Shown: piece by piece, positions 1 through 9,106 of the stretch
How the letters are laid out: every line of letters starts with the position of its first letter
Numbering within the stretch: position 1 is the stretch's first letter
Source: Terriglobia bacterium
GTDB taxonomy: Bacteria; Acidobacteriota; Terriglobia; Terriglobales; Acidobacteriaceae
Assembly: GCA_020073525.1 (NCBI GenBank)
Contig: JAIQFA010000023.1
Coordinates: forward strand, 1-62,295
Reading direction: 5' to 3'
Length of the DNA stretch: 62,295 nt
Made by a program: the position numbers and the translations under genes
Notes under the pieces: model-generated
The model's input: the letters and a program-made list of their open reading frames with translations, nothing else
Databases searched by the model: none
What the model was told of the DNA's origin: nothing

Positions 1-1209
1 ACCCCGCTGCTCTGGAGCCTGCCGACCGCGTTCATGATCGGCGAGCTTTCGAGCGCGCTGCCCTTTGAAGGCGGCTACTACGCCTGGGTACGCCGCGCCA
101 TGGGAAATTTCTGGGGATTTCAGGAAGCGTGGCTGTCGCTGGTAGCGTCCATTTTCGATATGGCGATTTATCCCACGCTGTTTGTCGCGTACCTCACGCG
201 CATGTTCCCCTGGTTTCAGGAGAACCATCGCGGCGTGGCGGTCGCGCTCGGCGTGGTGATCGTCTGCGCGATCCTCAACATCATGGGAGTGAAGGTAGTC
301 TCGACGACCTCGCTGTGGCTGTTCTTCGCCCTGTCGGCGCCTTTCGCCGCCATCTTTGTGCTGGCGCCGTTCAAGATTCACGCGCTGGCCAATGCGGTAA
401 CGAAACCAACCACTTCTAACGTGGACATTCTCGGGGGCCTGCTCATCTGCATGTGGAACTACATGGGATGGGACAACGCCTCGACCATCGCGGCCGAAGT
501 GGAGCGTCCGCAGAAGACTTATCCTCGCGCCATGCTCTGGGCGGTTGTCATCGTCGCCCTGAGCTACGTGCTGCCGTTCGCAGCCATGTGGATTACTGGC
601 CTGTCGCCGACCGCTTGGGAAACCGGAGCATGGGCTGACATCGCTCAGTTGATGGGTGGGCCCGTTCTGCGGATCGCGCTGGTGGCGGGCGGAATGATAA
701 GCGGCTTCGGCATGTTCAACGCCCTGGTCATGAGCTATTCGCGTCTACCGCTAGCGATGGCGCAGGACGGGATGCTGCCAAAAGTATTTGCGAAGTTGCA
801 TCCGAAGTCGCGGGCGCCTTGGGTCGCGATCATGGCCTTGGCGCTCGGGTGGGGTTTGGCGCTCAATATCGGTTTCGAGCGGCTCGTTACCCTTGACATC
901 ATGATCTATGGCGCCAGCTTGACGCTCGAATTCCTGGCTCTGATCGTGCTCCGCATTCGGGAGCCAGAATTGAAGCGGCCCTTCCGCGTGCCGGGGGGAT
1001 TCCTCGGTGCGATTGCCGTGGGCATTCCGCCAACGCTTCTGCTCGGGTTCGCCATCGTTCGCGGTGAGCACGAGACAATCCTAGGCATCAGCGCTTTTCT
1101 CTTCGGCCTTATCGTGATGGGTGGGGGGATCGTGGCTTACGCGATCAACCATCTGGTAAAACCCGCCGGATGGGCTCAGCCGGAACCTAAGCCTGAACTG
1201 GTGGGGTAA
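1..1209 (+). CDS. APC-family amino acid permease (5' partial)
   Basis: Inner-membrane amino acid/polyamine permease of the APC superfamily, cut by the left window edge: the reading frame is open from base 1, before the first internal ATG at 34. About 402 codons are visible, with roughly ten hydrophobic helices and APC-like stretches such as EGGYYAWVRRAMG and WNYMGWDNAS. These place it near yeast-type and bacterial cationic or neutral amino acid permeases. The substrate cannot be read from sequence. It is followed by a dispersed repeat and a strong terminator hairpin at 1274-1306, so it probably ends its transcript. Confidence 0.85.
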   Translation, partial: TPLLWSLPTAFMIGELSSALPFEGGYYAWVRRAMGNFWGFQEAWLSLVASIFDMAIYPTLFVAYLTRMFPWFQENHRGVAVALGVVIVCAILNIMGVKVVSTTSLWLFFALSAPFAAIFVLAPFKIHALANAVTKPTTSNVDILGGLLICMWNYMGWDNASTIAAEVERPQKTYPRAMLWAVVIVALSYVLPFAAMWITGLSPTAWETGAWADIAQLMGGPVLRIALVAGGMISGFGMFNALVMSYSRLPLAMAQDGMLPKVFAKLHPKSRAPWVAIMALALGWGLALNIGFERLVTLDIMIYGASLTLEFLALIVLRIREPELKRPFRVPGGFLGAIAVGIPPTLLLGFAIVRGEHETILGISAFLFGLIVMGGGIVAYAINHLVKPAGWAQPEPKPELVG

Positions 1210-1211
1210 AC

Positions 1212-1248
1212 CCGTTTACCACAGGGTACACAGAGGAACACGGGGGAC
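1212..1248 (+). repeat. dispersed ACCACAG...ACACAGAGG repeat, copy 1
   Basis: Intergenic copy of a family seen at nine loci in this window. It reads tttaccacagggtacacag then aggaacacggggg, immediately after the permease stop codon. Confidence 0.7.
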
Positions 1249-1273
1249 GGCTAGACCAAAACCGATTCCCTAG

Positions 1274-1306
1274 AGAGACGCGAGTTGCCGCGTCTCTTTG
1301 TCTTTT
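1274..1306 (+). terminator. Rho-independent terminator
   Basis: Perfect 9-bp stem AGAGACGCG / CGCGTCTCT with a 6-nt loop, followed by ttgtctttt. It lies between the permease and the downstream regulator and should end permease transcription. Confidence 0.75.
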
Positions 1307-1353
1307 GCGCCTGCACAGTGCGATGATGGGTTTGCGGCAATTCCGATGACGCG

Positions 1354-1764
1354 ATGACCAAACGCAAATCCAAGGGCGCGTACATGATCTCGGCGGTGGC
1401 CGAGATGTATGAGATCCATCCCCAGACCTTGCGGCTCTACGAGCGCGAAGGGCTGCTGAAGCCAAGCCGCACCGAAGGCAACACCCGGCTCTATACCGAT
1501 GAGGATTTGCAGCGGCTTGAGTTCATCCTGTCGCTCGCCCGCGATCTGGGCGTCAACATCAGCGGCATCGCCATCATTCTTCAAATGCGCGAGCGCATGG
1601 AAGAAATGCAGCACCAGATCCAGGAATTCGTGCAATATATCCAGCGCGAAGTGCTGGTACGAGCCTCAGCAGCCGCCGATCCGTCCAAAGGCGCGATCGT
1701 TCCACTGCGACGCCCCATGGTCCCTGCCGTAGATTCGTCCGGACGCAAAAACTCGTCAAAGTAA
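1354..1764 (+). CDS. MerR-family regulator, HspR-like
   Basis: DNA-binding regulator of 136 aa. The MerR winged helix-turn-helix covers about residues 10-80 (YMISAVAEMYEIHPQTLRLY, then EREGLLKPSRTEGNTRLY), followed by a coiled-coil dimerisation helix (RMEEMQHQIQEFVQYIQ). The sequence resembles HspR, the repressor of dnaK/clpB heat-shock operons, and lacks metal-binding cysteines. No chaperone gene lies next to it, so its targets must be elsewhere if it is HspR. The ATG at 1354 is preferred; an internal ATG at 1384 would leave the HTH nearly intact. Confidence 0.8.
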   Translation: MTKRKSKGAYMISAVAEMYEIHPQTLRLYEREGLLKPSRTEGNTRLYTDEDLQRLEFILSLARDLGVNISGIAIILQMRERMEEMQHQIQEFVQYIQREVLVRASAAADPSKGAIVPLRRPMVPAVDSSGRKNSSK

Positions 1765-1807
1765 TTTGGATCCCTTTTCGTCGTGCTCGGCTCAGGACGG
1801 CACGAAC

Positions 1808-1845
1808 CCTTAACCACAGAGGGCACAGAGGAACACAGGGGAAAT
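1808..1845 (+). repeat. dispersed ACCACAGAGG repeat, copy 2
   Basis: Reads cttaaccacagagggcacag then aggaacacagggg, in the spacer between the MerR-like and STAS genes. Same family as the copy at 1212. Confidence 0.75.
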
Positions 1846-1931
1846 CCACAGGGGAATATAACCTCCGGAATTCACCAAACTTTCATCTCGTTGCAACCAA
1901 TGTTTCTTGATCGGCGACTAACGTTGGAGCC

Positions 1932-2378
1932 ATGAAACCCGAAAATCCAGTGGCTGCATTGGGTGCTTCGATTTCAGGCGCGCCATCGGCGACCGACCAC
2001 AGAAACGACAAAAAACTCAAACTTAGCCTGGATGCCGGAGACTACGGTAGCGCTGTGGTGTTGCACTGTCAGGGCCGGATCATCTTCCGCAGTGAGGCTC
2101 GGGCGCTCTCGACCATCGTGGCCGAGGTGCTGCCATCCGCCGGCCGCATGGTGGTGAATCTAGCGGGAGTCGATTCCGTGGACAGCGGAGGCTTGGGCGA
2201 ACTGGTGCTCACCCACATGTGGGCGGAAGCGGCAGGATATTCGCTGAAGTTTGCCAGCCCCAAGAAATCCGTCCGACACCTCTTCGAAATCACCCAACTC
2301 GCGTCAATTTTTGACGTCTATGCCAGCGTTCCGGAGGCGATGGCAGCGATGATTCAGGAAGAAGTTCACCCGGCATAG
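1932..2378 (+). CDS. STAS-domain anti-sigma-factor antagonist
   Basis: 148-aa cytosolic protein with one STAS domain (about residues 28-140), the SpoIIAA/RsbV fold. In family members an anti-sigma kinase phosphorylates a serine in the loop after the third strand. Here that loop reads VDSVDSGGLGELV, so a serine is available. The first 30 residues are low-complexity. No anti-sigma kinase or sigma factor is adjacent, so the partner is unknown. It is convergent with the LysR gene across a hairpin repeat. Confidence 0.8.
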   Translation: MKPENPVAALGASISGAPSATDHRNDKKLKLSLDAGDYGSAVVLHCQGRIIFRSEARALSTIVAEVLPSAGRMVVNLAGVDSVDSGGLGELVLTHMWAEAAGYSLKFASPKKSVRHLFEITQLASIFDVYASVPEAMAAMIQEEVHPA

Positions 2379-2394
2379 AGTTTGCGCGAGAGTT

Positions 2395-2492
2395 CGGTCG
2401 TCCCTCCGGGACTTGGGTTGTTTGGTCCAGTTTTCCCAGCGCTGAAGCGCTGGGCTGAGTTCGTTCGCCCCTCCGGGGCTGGTTCTCGCGCA
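2395..2492. repeat. double-hairpin intergenic repeat
   Basis: Contains a perfect 9-bp stem CCCAGCGCT / AGCGCTGGG with a 2-nt loop (2435-2454) and a second stem GCCCC / GGGGC at 2467-2479. It sits between convergent genes and could act as a bidirectional terminator. The palindromic, GC-rich form resembles a REP-like element. Confidence 0.6.
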
Positions 2493-2541
2493 TTTCATGC
2501 CACCGGCCGAAACCGAGCTCACAAGCACACACGCATAGACG

Positions 2542-3459
2542 CTACTTTTCGCGGTGGAAGCAATAGCGGCCGCCTCTATCTTTTGCTACCTGCTCGGCCA
2601 CTTTCAAAAACGCTCTTCCCGCGTGCGACAGGGTGGATTCCTGCCGGTACACCAGGCGCAGTTTGCGCTGAAAATGCAAATCGCTCACCGGAACGCGCAC
2701 CAGGTCTCCGCGGCTGATCTCATTTTCCACGCTGATCTCGGGCACCAGGGCCACCCCCTTGCCCATGCACACGAAACGCGTGATGGCTTGCAGCGTGGGT
2801 AGTTCCACGTCCATGTGTAATGGAGTCTTGTGGCGGCGGAACGATTCGATCACTTTATCGCGATAAGGTGATGCGACGATGTGGGCCACGAACGACTCCG
2901 CGCCCAGTTGCCGAACGCTGACCTCGCCCGCCGACGCCAGCGGATGACCGGGAGGAACAATCAGCGCCAACTCGTCCATATAAACCACCGCCGAGCGCAA
3001 CTGCGGCTCCTGCGGATCGTAAGAAAGTATTCCAAGCTCCACGTTGTGCTTGAGCACATCGTCGGGAATGTGACTGGCTAGTGAACGCCGCACTTCGATC
3101 TTGATCGTGGGATGCAGGCGGCGAAACTCGCCCAGCACCGGTAACAAGTAGAGTGCGGTAAATTCGTTGGCGGCGATCGCCAGTTGGCCCTTCTGCAGTT
3201 CGCGCATCTCCACCAGCGCCGTCTGTGCGTCCTGCCGCAGGTTGAGCAACTTCTCCGCGTATTCCTGCAAGACACGCCCGGCGTCGGTAAGCACCCCCTC
3301 ACGCGAAGAACGGTCAAACAGCGGTTCGCCGATTTCCAGCTCAAGCTTGCGGATCGTCTGGCTGACCGCCGATTGCGTGCGAAACAGCTTTTCGGCCGCC
3401 CGCGAGAAGCGCCGTTCGCGAGCTACTGTGAGGAAGACTTCAAGTTGCGAAAGGTCCAT
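2542..3459 (-). CDS. LysR-family transcriptional regulator
   Basis: 305-aa LTTR. The N-terminal winged HTH spans about residues 1-60 (MDLSQLEVFLTVARERRFSR, SQTIRKLELEIGEPLF) and a periplasmic-binding-like effector domain spans about 90-295. It resembles the CysB/CbbR/YeiE group, but the effector is unknown. It is divergent from leuA, the usual arrangement of an LTTR with its target, so control of leuA-leuB is possible but not shown. The start falls just beside a low-complexity repeat at 3462. Confidence 0.85.
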   Translation of the reverse strand: MDLSQLEVFLTVARERRFSRAAEKLFRTQSAVSQTIRKLELEIGEPLFDRSSREGVLTDAGRVLQEYAEKLLNLRQDAQTALVEMRELQKGQLAIAANEFTALYLLPVLGEFRRLHPTIKIEVRRSLASHIPDDVLKHNVELGILSYDPQEPQLRSAVVYMDELALIVPPGHPLASAGEVSVRQLGAESFVAHIVASPYRDKVIESFRRHKTPLHMDVELPTLQAITRFVCMGKGVALVPEISVENEISRGDLVRVPVSDLHFQRKLRLVYRQESTLSHAGRAFLKVAEQVAKDRGGRYCFHREK

Positions 3460-3461
3460 GA

Positions 3462-3492
3462 GTTTCAGGTCTCAGGTGTTAGGTTTCAGGTT
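3462..3492. repeat. low-complexity array, GTTTCAGG-like units
   Basis: Four imperfect 7-8 bp units (gtttcagg, tctcagg, tgttagg, tttcagg) directly upstream of the LysR start. It belongs to the window-wide class of intergenic arrays whose unit differs per locus. Confidence 0.65.
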
Positions 3493-3692
3493 CAAGATCT
3501 CCGGTCTTAAACATCCGCGGGCGGGGCTCCTGCGGCATACACCCCATGTCTGGCACATTACCAATTATAGATTCCGCATAAGCGCTTCTAATACTATCAG
3601 CTCCACTAATTATGCTGTAAAGATAATAATCTTTTCTTTCAGCCCCCGCGTCGATAAAGTAGAAAAGCAATCTCAGCGGAGGCAAGCAATCC

Positions 3693-5051
3693 ATGGATCG
3701 CATCACCATCTTCGACACCACGCTTCGTGACGGCGAACAGTCGCCGGGCTGCAGTATGAATGTGCAGGAAAAGCTGCGCCTGGCCCAGCAACTCGACCGC
3801 CTCGGCGTGGATGTGATCGAAGCCGGATTCCCGATTGCCTCGGATGGCGACTTTGAGGCCGTTCAGCGTATCGCGGCGTCGGTGCGGCGTCCGATCATCG
3901 CCGGGCTCGCTCGCGCTTGTAAGGGCGACGTGGACCGCGCCTGGGAGGCGTTGCAGGGAGCCGCGCGGCCTCGAATCCACATTTTTCTGGCAACCTCCGA
4001 CATCCACTTGAAGTACAAGCTGCGGATCACGCGCGAGCAATGCCTGGAGCAGGCGCGTGAAGCGGTTCGCCATGCCAAGTCGCTGTGCGCCGACGTTGAA
4101 TTTTCGCCCGAAGATGCCACGCGCACCGACGTCGCGTTTCTCTGCCAGGTGGTCGAAGCCGTGATTGCGGCGGGCGCAACCACTGTGAATATTCCCGATA
4201 CCGTCGGCTACACCATGCCTGAGGAATACGGCCAGCTCATTCGCACGCTGCGTGAGAAAGTCGCCGGAATCGACAAGGTAACGATCTCCACGCACTGCCA
4301 CAACGACCTCGGTCTGGCCGTTGCGAACTCGCTGGCGGGAGTACAGCAGGGTGCGCGCCAAGTGGAATGCACCATCAACGGCATCGGCGAACGCGCCGGT
4401 AATGCCTCTCTCGAAGAAATTGTTATGGCCATGCGGGTGCGCCCTGACCGTTATCCGTACGAAACGGTCGTCGCCAGCGAACACCTCTTCTCATCCAGCC
4501 AGATGTTGGCGGAGATCACCAGGGTTCCGGTGCAGCCCAACAAGGCCATCACCGGACGCAATGCATTTGCGCACGAGGCGGGCATTCACCAGGATGGCAT
4601 GCTGAAGAATCCGCTGACTTACGAAATCATGACACCCCAATCAGTGGGCGTGCCCGATTCGCGACTGGTGCTGGGCAAGCACTCTGGCCGCCACGCGCTG
4701 GCTTTGCGCTGTGAACAACTGGGGCACCAGTTTGAGCGCCGCGAACTCGACGAGATTTATCGCAGATTTGTAGTTCTTGCCGATCGTATCAAGAGAGTTC
4801 AGGACAGCCATTTGCTCGAACTGATCCAGGACGTAACCAGCGGAGCCGCCAGCCAAGTCAGCGACGCCACCAGCAGTCAGACCAAGAAGTTTCCACCCAT
4901 CGGCGCGACTATGCCTTTGCCACGTGCTGCCGCCGCGGCCGCCAATGACTCGCATTCCGCGCACATTTCCGGCAGCGCCGGCCAGTCAACGTTGTCGATT
5001 CCCTTCGCCGATCATCACAGCGACCAGGAAGATTATCTTTGGGGTGTATAA
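3693..5051 (+). CDS. leuA: 2-isopropylmalate synthase lacking the regulatory domain
   Basis: Catalyses acetyl-CoA plus 2-oxoisovalerate to 2-isopropylmalate, the first committed step of leucine synthesis. The TIM-barrel HMGL domain is complete: [13 protein letters not shown] at residues 5-17, the metal-binding HCHNDLG, and [12 protein letters not shown]. The linker subdomain (GKHSGRHAL) is also present. After about residue 390 the usual C-terminal LeuA dimer/allosteric domain is replaced by a short Ala/Ser-rich tail ending EDYLWGV. Total length is 452 aa, against about 510-525 for typical LeuA. No displaced domain is seen in other frames before leuB. Start chosen after the ggagg at 3677. Confidence 0.85.
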   Translation: MDRITIFDTTLRDGEQSPGCSMNVQEKLRLAQQLDRLGVDVIEAGFPIASDGDFEAVQRIAASVRRPIIAGLARACKGDVDRAWEALQGAARPRIHIFLATSDIHLKYKLRITREQCLEQAREAVRHAKSLCADVEFSPEDATRTDVAFLCQVVEAVIAAGATTVNIPDTVGYTMPEEYGQLIRTLREKVAGIDKVTISTHCHNDLGLAVANSLAGVQQGARQVECTINGIGERAGNASLEEIVMAMRVRPDRYPYETVVASEHLFSSSQMLAEITRVPVQPNKAITGRNAFAHEAGIHQDGMLKNPLTYEIMTPQSVGVPDSRLVLGKHSGRHALALRCEQLGHQFERRELDEIYRRFVVLADRIKRVQDSHLLELIQDVTSGAASQVSDATSSQTKKFPPIGATMPLPRAAAAAANDSHSAHISGSAGQSTLSIPFADHHSDQEDYLWGV

Positions 5052-5147
5052 CTATCGCTCGCGGCAACAATTGAAGAACGTCCCGAAAACGAGCTACCCT
5101 AGCGGCTTTTCCTCGTATATTCTCTTCGCAAGCGAATCGAGGATTCC

Positions 5148-6251
5148 ATGCAACTCCGCGTCACTTCCCTACCCGGAGACGGGATCGGTCCCGAGGTAAC
5201 ATCGCAAGCCATTTGTGTTCTCGAAGAAGTGGCCGGCGGCTTTGGCCACGATCTTGAACTCGACGAAAAAGAAATCGGCGGAGCAGCCCTGACGAAATTC
5301 GGCAATCCCTTGCCCGACGCCACCATGCAAGCCTGTCTCGGCTCACAGGCCGTGCTGCTGGGAGCCGTCGGCAGTCCGGCCTTCGATCACAATCCTCGCG
5401 AACTGCGACCTGAAGCTGGGCTGTTGCGGCTTCGCCAGGGGCTCGGAGCCTTCGCCAACCTCCGCCCCGCGGTGTTTTATCCATGCCTGGCTGCCTGCTC
5501 GCCTCTGCGGGAAGAAATCGTCAAGGGAACCGACATTCTCATCGTTCGCGAACTACTCGGCGGATTGTATTTCGGCCAGCCGCGCTCCATCGAAGGTGCT
5601 CCCGGCGCGCGCCAGGCGCTCAATACCATGCGCTACAGCGAACCGGAGATCGAGCGTATCGCCCGCGTTGCCTTTCAGCTCGCGCGCACCCGCCGCCGGC
5701 GCCTGCTTTCCATCGACAAGTCGAACGTTCTGGAGTGTTCGCGCCTCTGGCGCGAAGTCGTCACCGGCGTCGCCCGCGATTTTTCCGATGTCCAACTCTC
5801 CCACATGTACGTGGACTCCGCCGCCATGTCGCTGGTTCAGAAGCCCGCCGAGTTTGACGTCATTCTTACCGAAAACATGTTCGGCGACATACTGTCCGAT
5901 CAGGCTGGAGGAGTTGTAGGATCGCTCGGGCTGCTCGCATCGGCCAGCATCGGAGGCCCGGTCGGTCTCTACGAACCCGTCCACGGCTCAGCTCCCGACA
6001 TTGCAGGTAAGGGCATTGCCAATCCGCTTGGCGCCATCCTCTCGGTGGCCCTGATGCTGCGCCATACCTTTCACTTGTCCAAAGAAGCGGAGTGCGTAGA
6101 GGCTGGTGTCACCTCAACGTTAAAGGGAGGCTTTCGCACCCGCGATCTGGCTCGTCTCGGTGAGCGCACCGTCTCCACGGAAGAAATGGGTGCCCAGATC
6201 GCCGAATTCGTGCGCTTGGCAGCAGGCGCGAACAATCGAGCCGCGTCGTAG
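5148..6251 (+). CDS. leuB: 3-isopropylmalate dehydrogenase
   Basis: NAD-dependent oxidative decarboxylation of 3-isopropylmalate in leucine synthesis. The protein has 367 aa, the normal family length. Visible motifs are GDGIGPEV at residues 9-16, the [10 protein letters not shown] loop, and the metal/NAD segments [10 protein letters not shown] and [18 protein letters not shown]. It lies 96 bp after leuA and is probably co-transcribed. leuC and leuD, for the isomerase between the two steps, are not in the window. Confidence 0.92.
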   Translation: MQLRVTSLPGDGIGPEVTSQAICVLEEVAGGFGHDLELDEKEIGGAALTKFGNPLPDATMQACLGSQAVLLGAVGSPAFDHNPRELRPEAGLLRLRQGLGAFANLRPAVFYPCLAACSPLREEIVKGTDILIVRELLGGLYFGQPRSIEGAPGARQALNTMRYSEPEIERIARVAFQLARTRRRRLLSIDKSNVLECSRLWREVVTGVARDFSDVQLSHMYVDSAAMSLVQKPAEFDVILTENMFGDILSDQAGGVVGSLGLLASASIGGPVGLYEPVHGSAPDIAGKGIANPLGAILSVALMLRHTFHLSKEAECVEAGVTSTLKGGFRTRDLARLGERTVSTEEMGAQIAEFVRLAAGANNRAAS

Positions 6252-6261
6252 CAGGTGTGGA

Positions 6262-6302
6262 AGCGGGGCTCCGCCCCGCTTGGACGGGGCAAAGCCCCGT
6301 CC
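6262..6302. terminator. tandem GC-rich hairpins
   Basis: Two adjacent perfect stems: AGCGGGGC / GCCCCGCT and GACGGGGC / GCCCCGTC, each with a 3-nt loop. They lie between convergent leuB and the glycosyltransferase. There is no U-tract, so the role could be a bidirectional terminator or a REP-like repeat. Confidence 0.55.
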
Positions 6303-6327
6303 CCACACAAGCTGGGAATGATCTGAC

Positions 6328-7083
6328 TTACAATTTTCCCGGAGAAGGAACTGCGCCGGCTGCGTAATCTCCAGTCATCGCATTCCAACGGATCCGCAGT
6401 ACCTCGACGAACATTCGCATTCCGTCGCGGAAAGGATGCAGCCGGGTTCCTTCGCTGTGCGCCCACACCACTGGAACTTCTTCCACTCGCAAGCCGGCGC
6501 GCCGGGCCAGAAAGAGAATCTCCGGATCGAATCCCCAGCGTTCAATCTTCTGCAAAGGAAAAATGCGTTGCGCGGCGGCGTGGCGAAAAGCTTTGAACCC
6601 GCATTGCGTATCCGCGAAACTTAAGCCGAGCATCACCCGCAGCACCAGATTGAAGATTCGTCCAAAGGCCTGCCGATAAAGCGGCTGGCGCTCGGTCTGC
6701 AATTCCGCCCGGAGCCAGCGCGACCCGATCGCGATGTCGGCGCCGCGCGTAAGCGCGTCGAAAAGCTTCTGCGCCTCCGTGATCGGCGAGGAAAGGTCGG
6801 CATCGGTGAACAGGCAGATATCGCCGCGGGCGTGCAGCATCCCGTTGCGCACGCTATAACCTTTGCCGTGGTTCCCGGGGTTCTCCACCAGCAGAACCTG
6901 GGGATGCAATTTGCCAAATTCGCGGACGACTTGCGCGGTATCGTCGCTCGATCCGTCGTTCACCACCAGAATTTCCGCGTCCCAGTTTTGTTCCTGCATG
7001 TGGCGGAGAAGCGCGTGCAACGTAGGGCGAATGCGTGCGCTTTCGTTATAGGCGGGAATGACGATAGAGTAAGTCAAAGTCAT
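6328..7083 (-). CDS. GT2 glycosyltransferase, dolichyl-phosphate-glucosyl/mannosyl transferase-like
   Basis: Transfers a sugar from a nucleotide donor to a (poly)prenyl phosphate or similar acceptor at the membrane. A GT-A domain covers nearly the whole 251 aa: the nucleotide-binding start YSIVIPAYNES, VVNDGSSDDT, the DxD-type FTDADLSSP, and DTQCGFKAF. It resembles the ALG5/DPM1 type. There is no clear C-terminal membrane segment. The start is placed at 7083 because an upstream in-frame start would use codons lying inside the repeat array. Confidence 0.8.
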   Translation of the reverse strand: MTLTYSIVIPAYNESARIRPTLHALLRHMQEQNWDAEILVVNDGSSDDTAQVVREFGKLHPQVLLVENPGNHGKGYSVRNGMLHARGDICLFTDADLSSPITEAQKLFDALTRGADIAIGSRWLRAELQTERQPLYRQAFGRIFNLVLRVMLGLSFADTQCGFKAFRHAAAQRIFPLQKIERWGFDPEILFLARRAGLRVEEVPVVWAHSEGTRLHPFRDGMRMFVEVLRIRWNAMTGDYAAGAVPSPGKL

Positions 7084-7086
7084 TAA

Positions 7087-7181
7087 ATCATTGAGGCATT
7101 GAGGCATTGAGGCATTGAATCATTGAGGCAATGACGCAGTGAGCCAGTGACTCAATGATTCAATCACTCAATGACTCAATG
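7087..7181. repeat. palindromic low-complexity array, CATTGAGG/CTCAATG units
   Basis: The left half repeats cattgagg about four times; the right half repeats its complement (ctcaatga), so the whole forms a long imperfect palindrome. It fills the space between two leftward genes. Confidence 0.75.
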
Positions 7182-7183
7182 GT

Positions 7184-8230
7184 TCACGCCACCTGCCGGC
7201 GCTTGTCGAGCATCGCAAAGAATTCCGATACCAACTCCCCATCCCAGAGTCCGCTTTGCGCTTCGGCGTGCATCGTGATCGCGGCCTGCTCGTGCCCCAG
7301 TGCCGGTTTGTACGGACGTTCCGTGCGCAAGGCATCGTAAATATCCACAACCTGCAAGATCCGCGGCAGCAGCGGTATCTCGCCCTGCTGAAGCCCATCG
7401 GGGTACCCGCTTCCATCCGAGTGCTCGTGATGATGCCGGATGATGGGAAGCACCAGCCGTAACGACTTCAGCGGACGGCAAATCGTCTCGCCGGTCACCG
7501 GATGCTGCTTCATGATCGCCCACTCCGCCGGCGTCAGGTCGCTGCCCTTCTTCAGGATTTCATCCGGCACCGCAATCTTTCCCAGATCGTGCAAGTACCC
7601 GCCGCGTCCCAGGGCAACAATACTTTCTTCATCCACCCCGAGATAGCACCCCAGATCCGTCGCATTGCGCGACAAGCGTTCGCAGTGGCCTTCGGTGTAA
7701 GGGTCGCGCGACTCCACGCTCAGTCCCAGAGTGCAAAGCACGGAATCCGCCGTCTCGAGTTCATCGGTGAATTCCTTTAACTTCAGCAACGAACGCACGC
7801 GCGCAAACAGTTCCTCCGAACTGATCGGCTTGGTTAGGAAATCGTCCGCGCCCGCTTCAATTCCTTTCACCCGGTCTTCTCGAGCGCTCAGGCCGGTGAT
7901 CATGACGATCGGAATCAGCCGCGTCTTGGCATCCTCTTTGAGTTCGCGGCAGAGTTCGTAGCCGGTCTTCCCCGGCATGACTACGTCGAGCAAAATCAGG
8001 TCGGGAGCCTCGCGGCCGATTTCCGCTTCCGCTGCCGCAGCGCTCGGGACCGCAATCGTCCTGTAGCCGCGGCTCTCGAGCAATTCCTTCAGCAGCGCCG
8101 CGTTCACGACATTGTCATCAACCACCAGAATGGACTGTTTTCGGCGGCCAACCAGCAGATCGCCCATCCCCACATAAGAGTTCGATTGCGGAGAAAGGGT
8201 TGTCCGGCGCGGCCGCGGCGGGAGACTCAT
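7184..8230 (-). CDS. response regulator with HD-GYP domain (c-di-GMP phosphodiesterase)
   Basis: 348 aa. The receiver domain (about residues 33-150) keeps all signature residues: VVDDN, the phospho-acceptor in LILLDVVMPG, and the KPIS lysine. The HD-GYP domain (about 165-345) shows HCERLSR, the HDLGK metal ligands and HHHEHSDGSGYPDGL. HD-GYP enzymes hydrolyse c-di-GMP to pGpG or GMP. No histidine kinase is adjacent. The frame is open far upstream, but the ATG at 8230 is the likely start because the upstream part is unlike any domain and overlaps the divergent gene region. Confidence 0.88.
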   Translation of the reverse strand: MSLPPRPRRTTLSPQSNSYVGMGDLLVGRRKQSILVVDDNVVNAALLKELLESRGYRTIAVPSAAAAEAEIGREAPDLILLDVVMPGKTGYELCRELKEDAKTRLIPIVMITGLSAREDRVKGIEAGADDFLTKPISSEELFARVRSLLKLKEFTDELETADSVLCTLGLSVESRDPYTEGHCERLSRNATDLGCYLGVDEESIVALGRGGYLHDLGKIAVPDEILKKGSDLTPAEWAIMKQHPVTGETICRPLKSLRLVLPIIRHHHEHSDGSGYPDGLQQGEIPLLPRILQVVDIYDALRTERPYKPALGHEQAAITMHAEAQSGLWDGELVSEFFAMLDKRRQVA

Positions 8231-8357
8231 GGTTCCAGTCTCCCACACCGCCGGAAACTGCGCCAGTATTAGTGCGGTCCTGCCGGCGCGAGAAACCGAA
8301 CATTTTCGCTGTTCAGCCGTCATTGCCACGGTTTCCGGGTCGTGCCAGCCTTCTCTC

Positions 8358-9029
8358 ATGAGACTCCGGAAACTGTTGCTGGTGCTCGTCATGCTCTGCT
8401 TGGCGTGGAGCGATTGCGCCGCCGTCCCGAAACCGCATGTCATCGCTTTTGGAAAATGGATTTCCGCCAAGTGGCCCAATGCAACTGGGCAGAAACTGCT
8501 CGACCTGAAAGTGCGTCCATTGTTTGTGGATACGCGGCTCAAGGAATACACCACCGGAACGCCGCACGAACTGACCGACCGCCTATTTGTGGTGCGGCGC
8601 GCCTTTCGCTTGAACGATGCACTGCCCACGGAAACTGCCAACGCCCCGCACTGGCAGTGGCAGCGCGGCGGCTGGCTGCTCGTCGACCGCCTCACCGGAC
8701 GCATCTCGCAACTTAATCTTCCCGAGTTCGACCCCTTTTATTCGACGGCGAGCTGGTATCGCGACTACATCGCCTACTGCGGCGTTTCCGAAGACGGCAA
8801 GAAACTCTACGCCGTCGTCGCCCAGGTTGGACGTCGCAAGCCGATCCTGAAAAAAGACGCAGGCGAACCCGCCGAAGACGACGAACCCGACTCCGAGTGC
8901 CCGCCTCCAATCTGGGAGCGCAGCCCCATGCGAGTCACCTTTCAGCCAGACAACGGGCAGAAACTGGTGTTCTCCATACGAGGCCGCGTTGTGGACATAG
9001 TCAACGACGCCGAAGAAGCGGAAGAATAA
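8358..9029 (+). CDS. secreted protein of unknown function
   Basis: 223 aa with a clear N-terminal signal peptide (MRLRKLLLVLVMLCLAWSDC, residues 1-20) and no further membrane segment, so it is exported. The mature part contains repeated short strands (LLVDRLTGRISQL, KLVFSIRGRVVDIVND) and an acidic linker around residues 180-190, suggesting a small beta-rich domain. The family is not recognised. Start chosen at the ATG immediately before the signal peptide; upstream in-frame codons overlap the divergent HD-GYP gene. It is followed by the restriction-modification island. Confidence 0.6.
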   Translation: MRLRKLLLVLVMLCLAWSDCAAVPKPHVIAFGKWISAKWPNATGQKLLDLKVRPLFVDTRLKEYTTGTPHELTDRLFVVRRAFRLNDALPTETANAPHWQWQRGGWLLVDRLTGRISQLNLPEFDPFYSTASWYRDYIAYCGVSEDGKKLYAVVAQVGRRKPILKKDAGEPAEDDEPDSECPPPIWERSPMRVTFQPDNGQKLVFSIRGRVVDIVNDAEEAEE

Positions 9030-9106
9030 CCGCCGCCCTATGACAGCCACCCGACAAACAAGCGGGTGCCAGCTAGGATGGAAATCACATCCTATAATGA
9101 GTCTCT

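Noticed and set aside
7087..7181. CRISPR array
   Set aside because: Units are only 8-9 bp with no spacers of constant length, and no cas gene is present; it is a low-complexity array.
8231..8704. Long upstream extension of the HD-GYP reading frame
   Set aside because: The extra 158 codons have no domain-like features and overlap the divergent secreted-protein gene; the ATG at 8230 is followed directly by a normal receiver domain.
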